Assembly: GCA_938009235.1 (NCBI GenBank)
Contig: CALLIK010000004.1
Span: forward strand, 1-64,000
Length of the DNA stretch: 64,000 nucleotides
Reading direction: 5' to 3'
Source of the DNA: an uncultured Caulobacterales bacterium
GTDB taxonomy: Bacteria; Pseudomonadota; Alphaproteobacteria; Caulobacterales; Maricaulaceae
The notes below the pieces were generated by a model, which worked only from the letters and a program-made list of their open reading frames with translations, did not search any database and had not been told where the DNA came from. Below are positions 9,125 through 19,581 of the stretch, piece by piece; the first letter of the stretch is position 1, and each line of letters starts with the position of its first letter. Made by a program: the position numbers and the translations under genes.

Positions 9125-11575
9125 ATGCATCAACAAAAATTAGGTCTGTCTCGAGGTTTTAGTTTTAAGAACGGAACCCTCGCGACATCAAGCCCCACCT
9201 CTAAAGGCGGTTTTTTTGGCGATGTACTCGGGTTCAAGAAACGCCTCTTATCTAGGGTCGTCATGCCTTTTGCAGCTGTTGGACTAACGATATCAGCGGC
9301 CTCAACGGCGCAGGCGCAAAATGCGGCAGCGTCCACACTGCCGACATTCACATGTGATGGTTATCCTTATCAAGTTCAAAGCGGTCAGCTTAAGAAGTTT
9401 GACCCGATCACTTTGTCATACTCGAATGTTGGTTCTGATCTTGGTTCGACCAATGGTAATGGCTATAATGTCATTGATAATTACGCCTATGGCACGTGGA
9501 ACAGCCAAAGCTTGCGGCTTATGCGTATTGGCGGTGATGGTAGCGGAGAAATTATCGGGGATAATCCACCTGGAGGTTCGTCCGAAGGCACGATGGATGA
9601 AAGCGGGAATTTCATTCCCATAGACACGTCTAATGTTTATCTTGTTGATGTAGAGGCGACGGCAGTTAACGTTGACAGCGATGGTAGCGGCTACCCTGAC
9701 GTAGTTTACACTACGGTTCCGATCATAGCGGATGTTGCCACAGGGAATAAATATGTTGCGGGTGGCGATATAGCTTGGTTTGAAGACGGCGGCCAAGAAT
9801 ATGTACTTGGTCTTCGCGGTATTAATCCACCTGAATTTAGAGTCATAAACCTGTCGACTGGACAGCTGACCTATACCGAAGGCACTCTTACTGGCGGTAC
9901 TCCGGCAGGGACGAGTTGGGGTGCGATTTGGCGCGATAGTAATGGCCGTATTTTAGCCTTTAACAATAATTCTGGAAATATTTTCGAGGTTACGGATGCT
10001 GTCTCGTCTAATCCGCAGATGTCATTTTTAGTCAACACGCCAAGCTCTGGATCTAACGATGGCTTTAACTGTTCGGCCGCGCCTTTTCCGAACATTCCTC
10101 CGACAGCCGAAGATGATGATTTCTTCATTCCTGCGGCCATTACGTCTACGCTAGATTTGGCAATAGATAATGGCAATGGACCAGATAATGACCCCGAAAA
10201 CCTGCCCCTTACTGTGGCAGCAATCACGTCACCAGCGTCTAATGGCACTGTGACAATCAATACGGGGACGTCCACGGTTGATTATACGCCCAATGTTGGA
10301 TTTTCTGGATTTGATACGTTTGATTATAACATTCAAGACCAAGCTTTAGATACAGCGCCAGCGGTTGTAACCGTGACGATCGGTGATTTTGATATGGGGG
10401 ATGCGCCAGCCACATATGGCTATGCCATTCACGCCGATAACTCTGATGTTTATTTCATTGGGTCCGGTTTTACCTATGATGGCGCTATTCTTAGCTCTGC
10501 CGCTGCTGATACGGATACGGATGATGGGGTTAGCTTACCTGCGGAATTTCTGCGCAACGAAACCGCAAGCATAGTGGTCACGGTTGAGGGCGCTGGTGGA
10601 TATCTTCAAGGCTTTATCGACTGGGATGGCAATGGCGACTTTACGGGCGCCGATGAGCAGATCGCAGTTGACGTCACCGACGGCGGCGCAGGCGATACGG
10701 ACGCGGTTACGGGTACAATCACGATTGATGTTCCAGTGCCTCTAACGGCGACATTGGGCGCGACCTTTACACGCTTCCGTTTCTCTTCAGAGGCTGGCGT
10801 GGATGATCAGAACCTCGCAACGGACGGTGAGGCAGAAGATTACCCTCTGACGATTGAGCTTGAGAAAACAACTGATCTGGTAACCGTTAAAGGTCTGGGA
10901 GTCGGATTGGGCTCCACGGCTTCAACTGGCGATACGACGGGTTATTTGATTACCGTCACCAACAATGGACCCGACGACGCGACCAATGTTAGCCTCACCG
11001 ATGTACTGCCCGCGGGTCTTACAGCAACGGCGTCTAATGGCGCAGTTTCAAGCGGGACATATGATAGCGCAACAGGGGTATGGACAATCTTAGCTCTCGC
11101 AAATGGCGATAGCGAAAGTCTGACGCTTGAAGGGACAATTAATGTCGATCAAGGCGGGCTTACGATTACCAATACCTTGGCGGCTCCGGCAGCCGGTGAT
11201 CAGGTCGATCCAGGTACCGTTGGTGATGATCTTACCGAGGCCGTGACCGTAGAGGAATCTGCGCCGTCCTTATCAATGACGAAAATTGCCGATAATGAAG
11301 GTCCACATATGGCGGGTGATGTTGTGACCTATACATACACGGTTACAAATGATGGAGATCAGGTCGTCGACGATATCGCCATTACAGATACACATAACGG
11401 ATCTGACCCTGCGCCGACGCCTACAAATGAAGCGTTGTTAACTGACACCGCGCCAACGGGCGACTCGACGGATGCGACCCCTGCTGATGGCAATTGGGAT
11501 AGTCTCGCGCCGGGTGATGTGGTGACATTTACAGGCACATATACGGTCACGCAAACGGACGTCGACAATTTGTAA
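9125..11575 (+). CDS. Secreted protein with GEVED, DUF11 and C-terminal DUF7507-like domains
   Basis: Signal peptide ...LTISAASTAQA; FIDWDGNGDFTGADEQ (GEVED); GYLITVTNNGPDDATNVSLTDVLPAGLT (DUF11); SLSMTKIADNEGPHMAGDVVTYTYTVTNDG (DUF7507). Start probably 9125. Confidence 0.8.
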   Translation: MHQQKLGLSRGFSFKNGTLATSSPTSKGGFFGDVLGFKKRLLSRVVMPFAAVGLTISAASTAQAQNAAASTLPTFTCDGYPYQVQSGQLKKFDPITLSYSNVGSDLGSTNGNGYNVIDNYAYGTWNSQSLRLMRIGGDGSGEIIGDNPPGGSSEGTMDESGNFIPIDTSNVYLVDVEATAVNVDSDGSGYPDVVYTTVPIIADVATGNKYVAGGDIAWFEDGGQEYVLGLRGINPPEFRVINLSTGQLTYTEGTLTGGTPAGTSWGAIWRDSNGRILAFNNNSGNIFEVTDAVSSNPQMSFLVNTPSSGSNDGFNCSAAPFPNIPPTAEDDDFFIPAAITSTLDLAIDNGNGPDNDPENLPLTVAAITSPASNGTVTINTGTSTVDYTPNVGFSGFDTFDYNIQDQALDTAPAVVTVTIGDFDMGDAPATYGYAIHADNSDVYFIGSGFTYDGAILSSAAADTDTDDGVSLPAEFLRNETASIVVTVEGAGGYLQGFIDWDGNGDFTGADEQIAVDVTDGGAGDTDAVTGTITIDVPVPLTATLGATFTRFRFSSEAGVDDQNLATDGEAEDYPLTIELEKTTDLVTVKGLGVGLGSTASTGDTTGYLITVTNNGPDDATNVSLTDVLPAGLTATASNGAVSSGTYDSATGVWTILALANGDSESLTLEGTINVDQGGLTITNTLAAPAAGDQVDPGTVGDDLTEAVTVEESAPSLSMTKIADNEGPHMAGDVVTYTYTVTNDGDQVVDDIAITDTHNGSDPAPTPTNEALLTDTAPTGDSTDATPADGNWDSLAPGDVVTFTGTYTVTQTDVDNL

Positions 11576-11585
11576 TATTGACATA

Positions 11586-11621
11586 AAATAAAGTCGATGG
11601 ATTATTCTATCGACTTTATTT
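11586..11621. terminator. Terminator-like hairpin downstream of the DUF7507 gene
   Basis: AAATAAAGTCGAT (11586-11598) / ATCGACTTTATTT (11609-11621), perfect 13-bp stem. Confidence 0.65.
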
Positions 11622-11829
11622 ATTCGCTCTACCTCGTTTCGGCCTCATCTAAGGTGCGGCAATTTTTTGGTCTCTATTGCTCTTGAGCACAGTCGCAAAG
11701 GCCTGTTCGATCTGGGCCTTAATGCGGTCAATGTGTTCGGAGTTTTTGCTTGAAGCACTTTGACATCATTTTGTTTTCACTCAACAGCATCCACATTGTA
11801 TTAGGCGGTAAACAAGGTGGGCCTTTAGT

Positions 11830-13413
11830 TTGGACACGCAAATTATAGAAACTGTTGATCTCTCTAAACAGGGACTGCGCCGCATACGGCGTAACCTCTT
11901 GGAGGCATTTCTGGATGCGTGTAAAACTTATGGCGCTAAGACTAAAATCCTGACGGATGGTGATGGGCGTGTGTTTACTTATGGCGAGCTGCGCCAAGCG
12001 GCCTTTGCGCTGTCATCCCCTTTGCGGCGGCTCACACCGAAGAATAGTAATGTTGGGATTTTACTGCCGACAGGCGCGGGCGCGGTCATTTCATTCTTAG
12101 CGGTCCATGCTGCAGGGCGCACGCCAGCCATGCTCAATTTTTCGGCAGGGGTTAAAAACCTCAAAGCCGCCATTCATACCGCGCCATTGGACACGGTCGT
12201 AACAGCACGGAAATTCATAGAGATCGCTGGCTTGTCCGCATTGATGACAGAGCTTTCCGAGGTCGTAACTGTGATCTATTTGGAAGACCTAAAAGAAGAC
12301 CTTGGCATCAAAGGCAAAATGCGCGCCGCCTTGGGGCCAATATTCCCGCGCTTGTTTGTGGCTTATGATGCCTATGACGACACGGGCGTGATTTTATTTA
12401 CGTCAGGGACCGAGGGCGATCCCAAGGGCGTTGTACTCACGCATGGAAACCTCCTCGCGAATTGTGAGCAAATCGAAGAGCATATTGATCTCGAGCCAAC
12501 GGATATTTTCTTCAACCCCTTGCCGACCTTTCATTGCTACGGCTTGACGGCAGGAACGCTTTGGCCGCTCTTTAGGGGGCATCCTGTTGTTCTTCACCCC
12601 TCGCCATTACAAACGAAGACTATCGCGAAACGGATTTTCAAGACACGTTCAACCGTTTTGTTCGCGACGGACACATTCTTGCAGCAATATATGCGCGCGA
12701 GTGCTGATGGTGGCCTGAACTCGCTCAGGATCGCTGTGTGCGGGGCGGAACGTGTACGCGAGGAAACACGAGCAACAGCCGCGCGGCGCTTCTCCATCGA
12801 AGTTCTAGAAGGTTATGGCGTCACCGAAGGCGCACCAGTACTCGCTGCGAACCAGACGGGCGACATTCGCGCAGGAACAATCGGAAAAATGCTCCCAGGG
12901 ATAGAGGCGAAACTCGAACCTGTTGAAGGGATAGACGACGCGGGCCGTCTTTGGGTGCGGGGTCCAAATATCATGAAGGGCTATATCTCGCCTGATAATC
13001 CAGGGCAGGTCACGCCTTTGGTCGACGGATGGCATGATACGGGCGATGTAGTGTCGGTGGACGCCGATGGGTATTTCATGATCCGTGGGAGGTTGAAGCG
13101 TTTCGCTAAAATTGGCGGTGAGATGGTGTCATTGACCGTTGTTGAAAACTGTGCGGCGGCGCTGTGGCCCGATTACATGCACGCCACAGCGATTGTGCCC
13201 GACCCAAAGCGCGGCGAACAAATCGTCCTTGTGACCGATCACCCTGATCCCAAGCGGCATGAACTTATGACGTGGGCAAAGACACATGGGGTTCCCGAAA
13301 TCGCTGTTCCGAAAAAGATCATTACGACAGAAAAAATCCCCGTCCTTGGGACAGGGAAATTGGATTATATGTCTATTACGCTTCTTGCGAAAGAGGCTTT
13401 GAGGGTTGCTTAG
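11830..13413 (+). CDS. AMP-binding acyl-CoA/acyl-ACP ligase-like enzyme
   Basis: VILFTSGTEGDPKGVVLTHGNL, EGYGVTEGAPVLA, WHDTGDVVSVDADGYFMIRGRLKRFAKIGGEMVSL motifs. Start appears to be TTG after AGGTGG. Confidence 0.88.
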   Translation: MDTQIIETVDLSKQGLRRIRRNLLEAFLDACKTYGAKTKILTDGDGRVFTYGELRQAAFALSSPLRRLTPKNSNVGILLPTGAGAVISFLAVHAAGRTPAMLNFSAGVKNLKAAIHTAPLDTVVTARKFIEIAGLSALMTELSEVVTVIYLEDLKEDLGIKGKMRAALGPIFPRLFVAYDAYDDTGVILFTSGTEGDPKGVVLTHGNLLANCEQIEEHIDLEPTDIFFNPLPTFHCYGLTAGTLWPLFRGHPVVLHPSPLQTKTIAKRIFKTRSTVLFATDTFLQQYMRASADGGLNSLRIAVCGAERVREETRATAARRFSIEVLEGYGVTEGAPVLAANQTGDIRAGTIGKMLPGIEAKLEPVEGIDDAGRLWVRGPNIMKGYISPDNPGQVTPLVDGWHDTGDVVSVDADGYFMIRGRLKRFAKIGGEMVSLTVVENCAAALWPDYMHATAIVPDPKRGEQIVLVTDHPDPKRHELMTWAKTHGVPEIAVPKKIITTEKIPVLGTGKLDYMSITLLAKEALRVA

Positions 13414-14410
13414 ATACTCCTATTCGCTGCTGAGACGATTGGCTGCGGCGATTATTAATATTGATTTGCGACGCGCCGTACAGTTTAGGTCGGAATCCAT
13501 CCATCCAAAAAACTTTACCGAATCCTTGGGCTGTTAACGCTAGGAATTTAATAGATGCAGGGTGCCGCACCAGGCGTAGTCCGAGAAATAAAGACCCGTA
13601 TACGGCAATTTGTGCCAACCCTACCGCCATGTGACGAATGACACCCGGTAATCCATTACGCCCTCGTGCCGCATGGATACGTGTTGGTCCTTGTCCGTAC
13701 CCAAAATTCCGTTTCATGATAAAGCGTGACCTTACCCGTTTTTCTGGCACAATCTCATAGGCAATCGCGCGAGGAGCGTAGCCAATTTTTGTTCCTGTTT
13801 TGCGAAGGTGGTCGAAGAAAATATCATCCTCGCCGCCGCTCTCGTTTAGGTAGGGGTCAAATGGAGGGTTAGGGATTTGACACGTTGATAAATCGACCAA
13901 GCACCCACCTGCACCAAATGTAGTTTGTATTTCTCCTTTTTTACCATTCTCTAGGAGACGGTCATAGAAAGGTGCAAGATAGATATTTTTTGAGTTATCT
14001 GGATCAGGAAAGACAGCTTCAACAGGTCCAAAAACCAGTCCTGTTTGGTGATCCAGAGCCGTATCAACCAACCCATCAACCCAGTCTGCTGTGATTTTCA
14101 TATCATCATCAAGGAATGCAACAAAACGTGTATCGACCTGTGTCATCCCCGCATTGCGGGCATTTGATACGCCAGATTCAGGTTCGTGAATATATTTAAT
14201 AGGGAAGGCTGCTCTATTCGCAAAGTCCTCAACGAAACGCTTTTCCTGCGGGAGAGGATTGTTGTCTACAACACAAATTTTGACATCATGTTTCGTACGT
14301 AAATTCGAATTGACGCTATCCAACACACGACTCAGAGCACTTGAGCGTTGAAACGTCGCGATGATGATCGTGACAGCTTCTTTGTCAGTTTGCGGTGCAA
14401 CTTTTAACAT
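13376..14410 (-). CDS. Family 2 glycosyltransferase
   Basis: VTIIIATFQRSSALSRVLDSV, GVSNARNAGMTQVDTRFVAFLDDDMKITADWV. Confidence 0.88.
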   Translation of the reverse strand: MLKVAPQTDKEAVTIIIATFQRSSALSRVLDSVNSNLRTKHDVKICVVDNNPLPQEKRFVEDFANRAAFPIKYIHEPESGVSNARNAGMTQVDTRFVAFLDDDMKITADWVDGLVDTALDHQTGLVFGPVEAVFPDPDNSKNIYLAPFYDRLLENGKKGEIQTTFGAGGCLVDLSTCQIPNPPFDPYLNESGGEDDIFFDHLRKTGTKIGYAPRAIAYEIVPEKRVRSRFIMKRNFGYGQGPTRIHAARGRNGLPGVIRHMAVGLAQIAVYGSLFLGLRLVRHPASIKFLALTAQGFGKVFWMDGFRPKLYGASQININNRRSQSSQQRIGVSKQPSKPLSQEA

Positions 14411-14627
14411 ACAGGCCTCCAAAACACTAGTTTAGCAAGTGCAATGCCAGTCTTACCAATAACAAGTATTGGTTATCAAAACTCTTCGCAGCTAGATGAA
14501 TTTTTTAGTAAATAGTGAAAAAACGGTATGATGATCCAATCATAAGGCTTTGAAAATGCTAAGGTTAGCTCACAACATGCCTGTTCATTTTGAGTGTGTT
14601 GGTAGTGAATGCATTCCCAAGTTGCGT

Positions 14628-15395
14628 TTAAGCTAAAGCTTCAGACAGTTTTTTGACCAACATTTCATCCGCAACAAGCGTTGGATTTGCAGGTAAGTGC
14701 GCCGCGACACGCTGCATCCACGCTTTGATTACGGGATGTTGCGCGGCACTGAGGGTTTCCTCTAGGCCAAACATATACCCCCAAACGAGTTGCGGGAAGA
14801 CAGCCATGTCCAGCATGGTCGGCTCATCAAACCCGCCCATATAAGGCCCATCGCCAATATGCGCAGCCAATTCCATCGCGATACGGATGTTCATGTCTTT
14901 ATGGCTTTCGGTCAGGTCCATATGTTGACCCATCTCTTGAATGAAAGGCGCAGCGAGTAAAAGATCAGGCCACTTGTTTCGAACGTGTTCAGGCAGGGGC
15001 GTATGCGCACTCAGCAGGGCCGCCAATCGCCACCCACGGAAAGCAAATTGCAGGCTCATTTCGCCGTCGACTGCAAATCTGAAAATACTCATCAGGAATG
15101 TGTCACTGACCCATGCGTCAATCTCTGCTATTTTAGCGGCGTGTTGCGGCGGGCAAAGCGGTTTTACGGGAAAGATTTCATCTAGCCAAAGCCCGAGTTC
15201 TGATGACTCTCTGCGCCACTCACCATCAATCTCTAGGACGGGAACCTGCGCGCCCTTTGTATGGCCAATGGTCGCGCGTGGGTCGAGTGGGTTCACAGGG
15301 ACATGGATGAACTCAATGCCCTTGTAATAGAGAAAACATCCGACCTTGCGAACAAAAGGACTGGTCGTATATCCGTAGAGTTTAATTGTGGTCAT
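14628..15395 (-). CDS. Glutathione S-transferase family protein
   Basis: IKLYGYTTSPFVRKVGCFLYYKGIEFIHVPVNPLDPRA...GAQVPVLEIDG thioredoxin-like N-domain. Confidence 0.8.
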   Translation of the reverse strand: MTTIKLYGYTTSPFVRKVGCFLYYKGIEFIHVPVNPLDPRATIGHTKGAQVPVLEIDGEWRRESSELGLWLDEIFPVKPLCPPQHAAKIAEIDAWVSDTFLMSIFRFAVDGEMSLQFAFRGWRLAALLSAHTPLPEHVRNKWPDLLLAAPFIQEMGQHMDLTESHKDMNIRIAMELAAHIGDGPYMGGFDEPTMLDMAVFPQLVWGYMFGLEETLSAAQHPVIKAWMQRVAAHLPANPTLVADEMLVKKLSEALA

Positions 15396-15400
15396 AAAAA

Positions 15401-16336
15401 TTACTCGGTTAGTTTATCTTTGTGCACAGACCCTTTGCTAACAGAAAAATCTGCAAAATAAGCTCTCTCTTCATCCACGCGCAAGCTGCTCTGGTCTTTA
15501 AGCGATCTATAGATGCCCCATTTAGGCCGGACGAAATCTTCGCGGGATTCGCCACGCCACATATCAATTCCATTTTTCTTAAAATCGATCAAAAGCTCGC
15601 CGGTCTCTACGTCTATGGCTTGGACGATTAACTGGCCTTGATCTTGATAGGTCGTTTGCACAAAAAACTCGACCCACTTGCCTTCAAATAGGGCCATGTC
15701 TTTGCGGACTAATTTTTCAGATTTTAGCCTCTTGCCCTCTGGGGTGAGGCTAGGGGAATGTCGGAGTTGAAATTCGTTGCTGCCGTCACCTTTATCTACA
15801 GCGGTGAACGTTATGACGGGGAATGAGTCGCTGTCTTTCGAGGACGGGCTCTTGCTGAGGTTCTTGGCTTTAAGTTGAAAGAAATGAGTGAAGCTTTTAG
15901 AAAATTCAAAGCCCTTATCTATTTTAAATTTCCAGCGATATTGCATCGTTTCATTTTCATAGCCCTTTAGACCGCGTTCTGATTTGTCATAGGCTTTGAT
16001 CTCATTACGCTGTCTGTCCGTAATGTTGTCCTTATCTCGGTCCTTATCCTCATCGCGGTGGGCGAGGAAAATAAAATGCGGCCCGACAACATCATCTGTG
16101 CCTTCAATAATATGCGGTGTTTTTGGGTGATTGGACTTATATAAGTCGGGAGCCTCTATAGCGCGTTTCCCAAATACATCTCGAATGAGCGTGTAAGCTT
16201 TGTCACCTGTTTTGGGACCATCCGCCGTGAGCACATAGGCGTGGGTCTCTACAAAAGTCTGCGCTGATGCGGGTAAGGCAAGGGCGAAACTGCACAAGAG
16301 GACTGAACTTAACTGAAATGTACGTGATACGGTCAT
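15401..16336 (-). CDS. Secreted polysaccharide lyase-like (heparin-lyase-I-fold) protein
   Basis: Signal peptide; YRWKFKIDKGFEFSKSFTHFFQLKA...KWVEFFVQTTYQD...RPKWGIYRSLKD...VYFADFSVSKG-type beta-jelly-roll pattern. Confidence 0.55.
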   Translation of the reverse strand: MTVSRTFQLSSVLLCSFALALPASAQTFVETHAYVLTADGPKTGDKAYTLIRDVFGKRAIEAPDLYKSNHPKTPHIIEGTDDVVGPHFIFLAHRDEDKDRDKDNITDRQRNEIKAYDKSERGLKGYENETMQYRWKFKIDKGFEFSKSFTHFFQLKAKNLSKSPSSKDSDSFPVITFTAVDKGDGSNEFQLRHSPSLTPEGKRLKSEKLVRKDMALFEGKWVEFFVQTTYQDQGQLIVQAIDVETGELLIDFKKNGIDMWRGESREDFVRPKWGIYRSLKDQSSLRVDEERAYFADFSVSKGSVHKDKLTE

Positions 16337-16517
16337 GACCTGAATAAGCGACGACTCTAGAACTTTGTCAAATGACTTTCACGTCAATGGTTTTTTATAG
16401 CGTCTATTTGCTGGAATTAAAAATTCACTAAGTTGTTATAAAGATAACGGAATTAATCGTTTCTGAACCGCGTGGTGAATTGCAAAGTGGGACATGTAAA
16501 TAAAGGAACTACTAAAT

Positions 16518-16679
16518 ATGTCGAAAAGAAGTTCTAATGAGCCTCATGCTCCACCTAGAAGTGCCGACAATGAACCTGAAGCATTTAGATTTGGCCATAC
16601 GCCTAAAGAGTATAAAAAAGTGGGCCCGTTTAAGAAAATAATATGGCGTATAATTGATGAAATTTCTGCGGCACTTTAA
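16518..16679 (+). CDS. Unlisted small ORF, 53 aa, unknown function
   Basis: AAAGGA 15 nt upstream of ATG; MSKRSSNEPHAPPRSADNEPEAFRFGHTPKEYKKVGPFKKIIWRIIDEISAAL*. Below the ORF-track length cutoff. Confidence 0.45.
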   Translation: MSKRSSNEPHAPPRSADNEPEAFRFGHTPKEYKKVGPFKKIIWRIIDEISAAL

Positions 16680-16720
16680 AAGTGGTTTAAGGTTTTCCAA
16701 ATGAACTTCGAAGAAACGAA

Positions 16721-17185
16721 TTAAACGCTCTCAGTCTTTATCCCTAAGGCTATTTGTTCGAATGCGTCTTGAGACGGGTAGTGTTCAAAATTCATCTCTT
16801 TGTCGCTTTTCCGCAGTTCTTTAAATAACTCTAAGAGTAAGTCTAAGGGGTGAGCCTCTGCGCCGAGTAGCTCGCAATCGAAATCCGTTCCCGCGATGAC
16901 ACCATCACTTTGCATGCCGACACACCAATTTTCTATGAAATCAGAGAGGGGTATTTCGTCGACTTTATGATCAGGCCAATGTTCTTTTGAACAGGCACGC
17001 GCCAATTTTTCATCGGACCAATAACACAAAACGATTTCCGGTTCGCCGGTCTCGGTTTCATAGCTGTTGGAGTCGATGTTTGCGCAGCCTTCGTCATCTT
17101 CTAAAACCCAAACAGTTTCGGTTTTGACGACGTCCGCAATAAATTTACGGTAGGTCACATCTTGATCTATGGTGTTATTTGACAT
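16721..17185 (-). CDS. DUF2750-like protein
   Basis: ETVWVLEDDEGCANI...PEIVLCYWSDEKLARACSKEHWPDHKVDEIPLSDFIENWCVGMQSDGVIAGTDFD matches recalled DUF2750 pattern. Confidence 0.65.
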   Translation of the reverse strand: MSNNTIDQDVTYRKFIADVVKTETVWVLEDDEGCANIDSNSYETETGEPEIVLCYWSDEKLARACSKEHWPDHKVDEIPLSDFIENWCVGMQSDGVIAGTDFDCELLGAEAHPLDLLLELFKELRKSDKEMNFEHYPSQDAFEQIALGIKTESV

Positions 17186-17194
17186 TGGCTTACC

Positions 17195-19429
17195 CTAGCG
17201 CCGCTTGCGTTTATGTTTTGCGCCGCGTGACTTATGTGCGCTGGCGCTACGGTGGTTTCGTTTTGGCGCTTTGCCCTTTTCAGGTTTGCTGATCATTTTA
17301 AACATCAACCCGCCTGTGACTGGCGTAGCTTCTTCAAGCTCGACTGTAACGGCGCGGCCAAAGCGGTAGGTGTCGCCACTTTCTGTCCCGATCAGCGCGC
17401 GTTGTTTTTCGTCAAATTGATAGAACTCATGCCCAAGGCCGCGTGCGATGATCAACCCATCTGCGCCTGTTTCGTCCAAGGTGATGAATAGGCCAAAATT
17501 CGTGACACCCGTTATGCGCGCGCCAAATTCTACGCCAACTCTGTCCGCGAGATAAGCCGCGATATAGCGGTCTTTGGCATCGCGTTCGGCGACCATCGCT
17601 TTGCGTTCTGTCGCGGAAATATGTTCGGCGATTTCTTGCAGGCGGGACGCGCTTTCTTTGTCCATCCCGTCGTCGCCTAACTGGAATGCGTCGATCAATG
17701 AACGATGCACGATCAGATCGGCGTAGCGGCGGATAGGCGATGTGAAATGCGCATAGTCCGTCAAGTTCAGGCCGAAATGCCCGCTCTTATCTGTGCTGTA
17801 AACGGCTTGCGATTGACTCCGCAGGACCGCCATGCCGACAGTTTCCGAGAGGTCTTTTTTCACGGCTTGCGCGAGGAGTTTATTCAGGCGCGTAGTCGTG
17901 GCGCGTTCGCCCATGCTGAAACTCATATCGAGGGCAGGGAGGAAATCTGACAAGCCTTTGAGTTTTTCTCCTGACGGCACATCATGGAAGCGGACTATGG
18001 CGGGCGTTTTTGTCTCCGCGAGGCTTTCCGCCGCGCAGACATTGGCTTGCACCATGAACTCTTCGATCAGCTTATGCGCGTCGAAACGATCACGGACAGT
18101 AATGCCGCTGACTTCGCCGTTCTCGTTAATGTGGACACGGCGTTCAGGCAGTTCAATCGCGAGTGGTGCGCGGGTGTCGCGGCCTTTCTTGAGTGTCGCA
18201 TATGCGGCGTAAATATCTTGCAATATATCGAGGACGGGTTCCGCCGCTTCGCCTGCATTGCCTTCAAACGCCTCTTGGGCCTGCCCATAGGTCAAGCGTG
18301 CGTGGCTGCGCATCATGCCGCGTTTGAACGTATGTTTGCGCTTCATGCCCGTCTTATCGAACACCATGCGAACGGCCATACAGGCGCGGTCTTCATTAGG
18401 GCGCAGTGAGCAAAGATTAGACGACAGCTCATGCGGCAACATCGGGACAACAACATCAGGCAGATAGACAGAATTGCCTCGCTCTCGGGCTTCTACGTCT
18501 AGTGCAGAGCCAGGCGTGACAAAGGCCGATACATCGGCAATCGCAACCCAACACACCCAACCGTCGACATTGTCAGGGTCTTTGTCGAGATGAGCGAAGA
18601 TCGCATCATCAAAGTCTTTGGCGTCAACAGGGTCAATCGTGATGAGCGGTAGGTCGCGCAGATCTTCGCGCGCGCCTTCGATCTTCGGTAGCTTCAGGGC
18701 TTTTGCTTGGTCCGTGACTTCGTCCGGGAAGATAACGCGAATGTCGTTTTCATTCAGGCTGATAAGGGAGGCCGATTTGCCACCTTTGGCCGAACCGATA
18801 ATTTCAGTGATATTCGCAATGCGCAAATCGCCTTGGTTTTTACGGCTGGCTTGGAACCAGACGAGGTCTTGGTCTTCTGCTTCGTCTGGAACGCTCGCAG
18901 GTTTGTAATCGTGACGAACTTTTTTCGAGACAGGTTGAATGCGCCATCCGCGTCCGCCTTTATAGAGCACGCCAAGGTTTGCAGACGGCCCAGAGCCGAG
19001 CTTCTTCATCACGGTCGCAACGGGTTCACCATTGTCGCGGACTTTGATGCGGCACAGGGCGCGGTCGCCGACTTTTAGTGTGTCACGGTTGCTACGGCTG
19101 CCGCGTTTCTTATCGCGGTTGGCCGTGTCAAAAATCAGGAGCTGCGGCGGGTTGCCTTCGCCTTTCCAAGTCTCTGGTTCGCCGATCAGATCACCGTCAT
19201 CAATCTTAGTCGCCTTGATGACCATAACGCCGGGCAGGGCGTCGGATTCGCGATAGGTCTTGCGGCTGGAGATAATGATCGCGCCGTCTTCGACGAGCTG
19301 CCGCAGGAGTTGACGTAACTCACGGCGGTCCTCACCTTTCACACCCATCGCGCGGGCGAGTTTTTTATTGTCGTAAAAGTCAGGACGGGTTTTGATTTCG
19401 TCTAGGATATTGTGGCGCGTAAGTTTCAT
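17195..19429 (-). CDS. rnr: Ribonuclease R
   Basis: LPLITIDPVDAKDFDDAIFA, DVSAFVTPGSALDVEARERGNSVYLPDVVVPMLP, HFTSPIRRYADLIVHRSL, basic C-terminus. Confidence 0.97.
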   Translation of the reverse strand: MKLTRHNILDEIKTRPDFYDNKKLARAMGVKGEDRRELRQLLRQLVEDGAIIISSRKTYRESDALPGVMVIKATKIDDGDLIGEPETWKGEGNPPQLLIFDTANRDKKRGSRSNRDTLKVGDRALCRIKVRDNGEPVATVMKKLGSGPSANLGVLYKGGRGWRIQPVSKKVRHDYKPASVPDEAEDQDLVWFQASRKNQGDLRIANITEIIGSAKGGKSASLISLNENDIRVIFPDEVTDQAKALKLPKIEGAREDLRDLPLITIDPVDAKDFDDAIFAHLDKDPDNVDGWVCWVAIADVSAFVTPGSALDVEARERGNSVYLPDVVVPMLPHELSSNLCSLRPNEDRACMAVRMVFDKTGMKRKHTFKRGMMRSHARLTYGQAQEAFEGNAGEAAEPVLDILQDIYAAYATLKKGRDTRAPLAIELPERRVHINENGEVSGITVRDRFDAHKLIEEFMVQANVCAAESLAETKTPAIVRFHDVPSGEKLKGLSDFLPALDMSFSMGERATTTRLNKLLAQAVKKDLSETVGMAVLRSQSQAVYSTDKSGHFGLNLTDYAHFTSPIRRYADLIVHRSLIDAFQLGDDGMDKESASRLQEIAEHISATERKAMVAERDAKDRYIAAYLADRVGVEFGARITGVTNFGLFITLDETGADGLIIARGLGHEFYQFDEKQRALIGTESGDTYRFGRAVTVELEEATPVTGGLMFKMISKPEKGKAPKRNHRSASAHKSRGAKHKRKRR

Positions 19430-19490
19430 GCTACGGCCATCGGCTTATGCAGGGCAAACGTCAAGTGAGGTGGGATGTAGCGGGTCATAT

Positions 19491-19528
19491 GAAAAAAGGC
19501 GGCGAACAGGGTTTTTCTGTTCACCGCC
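19491..19528 (-). terminator. Intrinsic terminator of topA
   Basis: Minus-strand GGCGGTGAACAG-AAAAACC-CTGTTCGCCGCC-TTTTTT. Confidence 0.85.
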
Positions 19529-19581
19529 TTCTTATTCAAATGCATACGATCACCTTGAAACGGTGATCATCAAAGAGGGGA

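Noticed and set aside
17705-18409. Plus-strand ORFs overlapping rnr (81, 126, 141 aa) and similar ORFs opposite topA and valS
   Set aside because: Shadow ORFs from codon bias of a high-confidence gene on the other strand.
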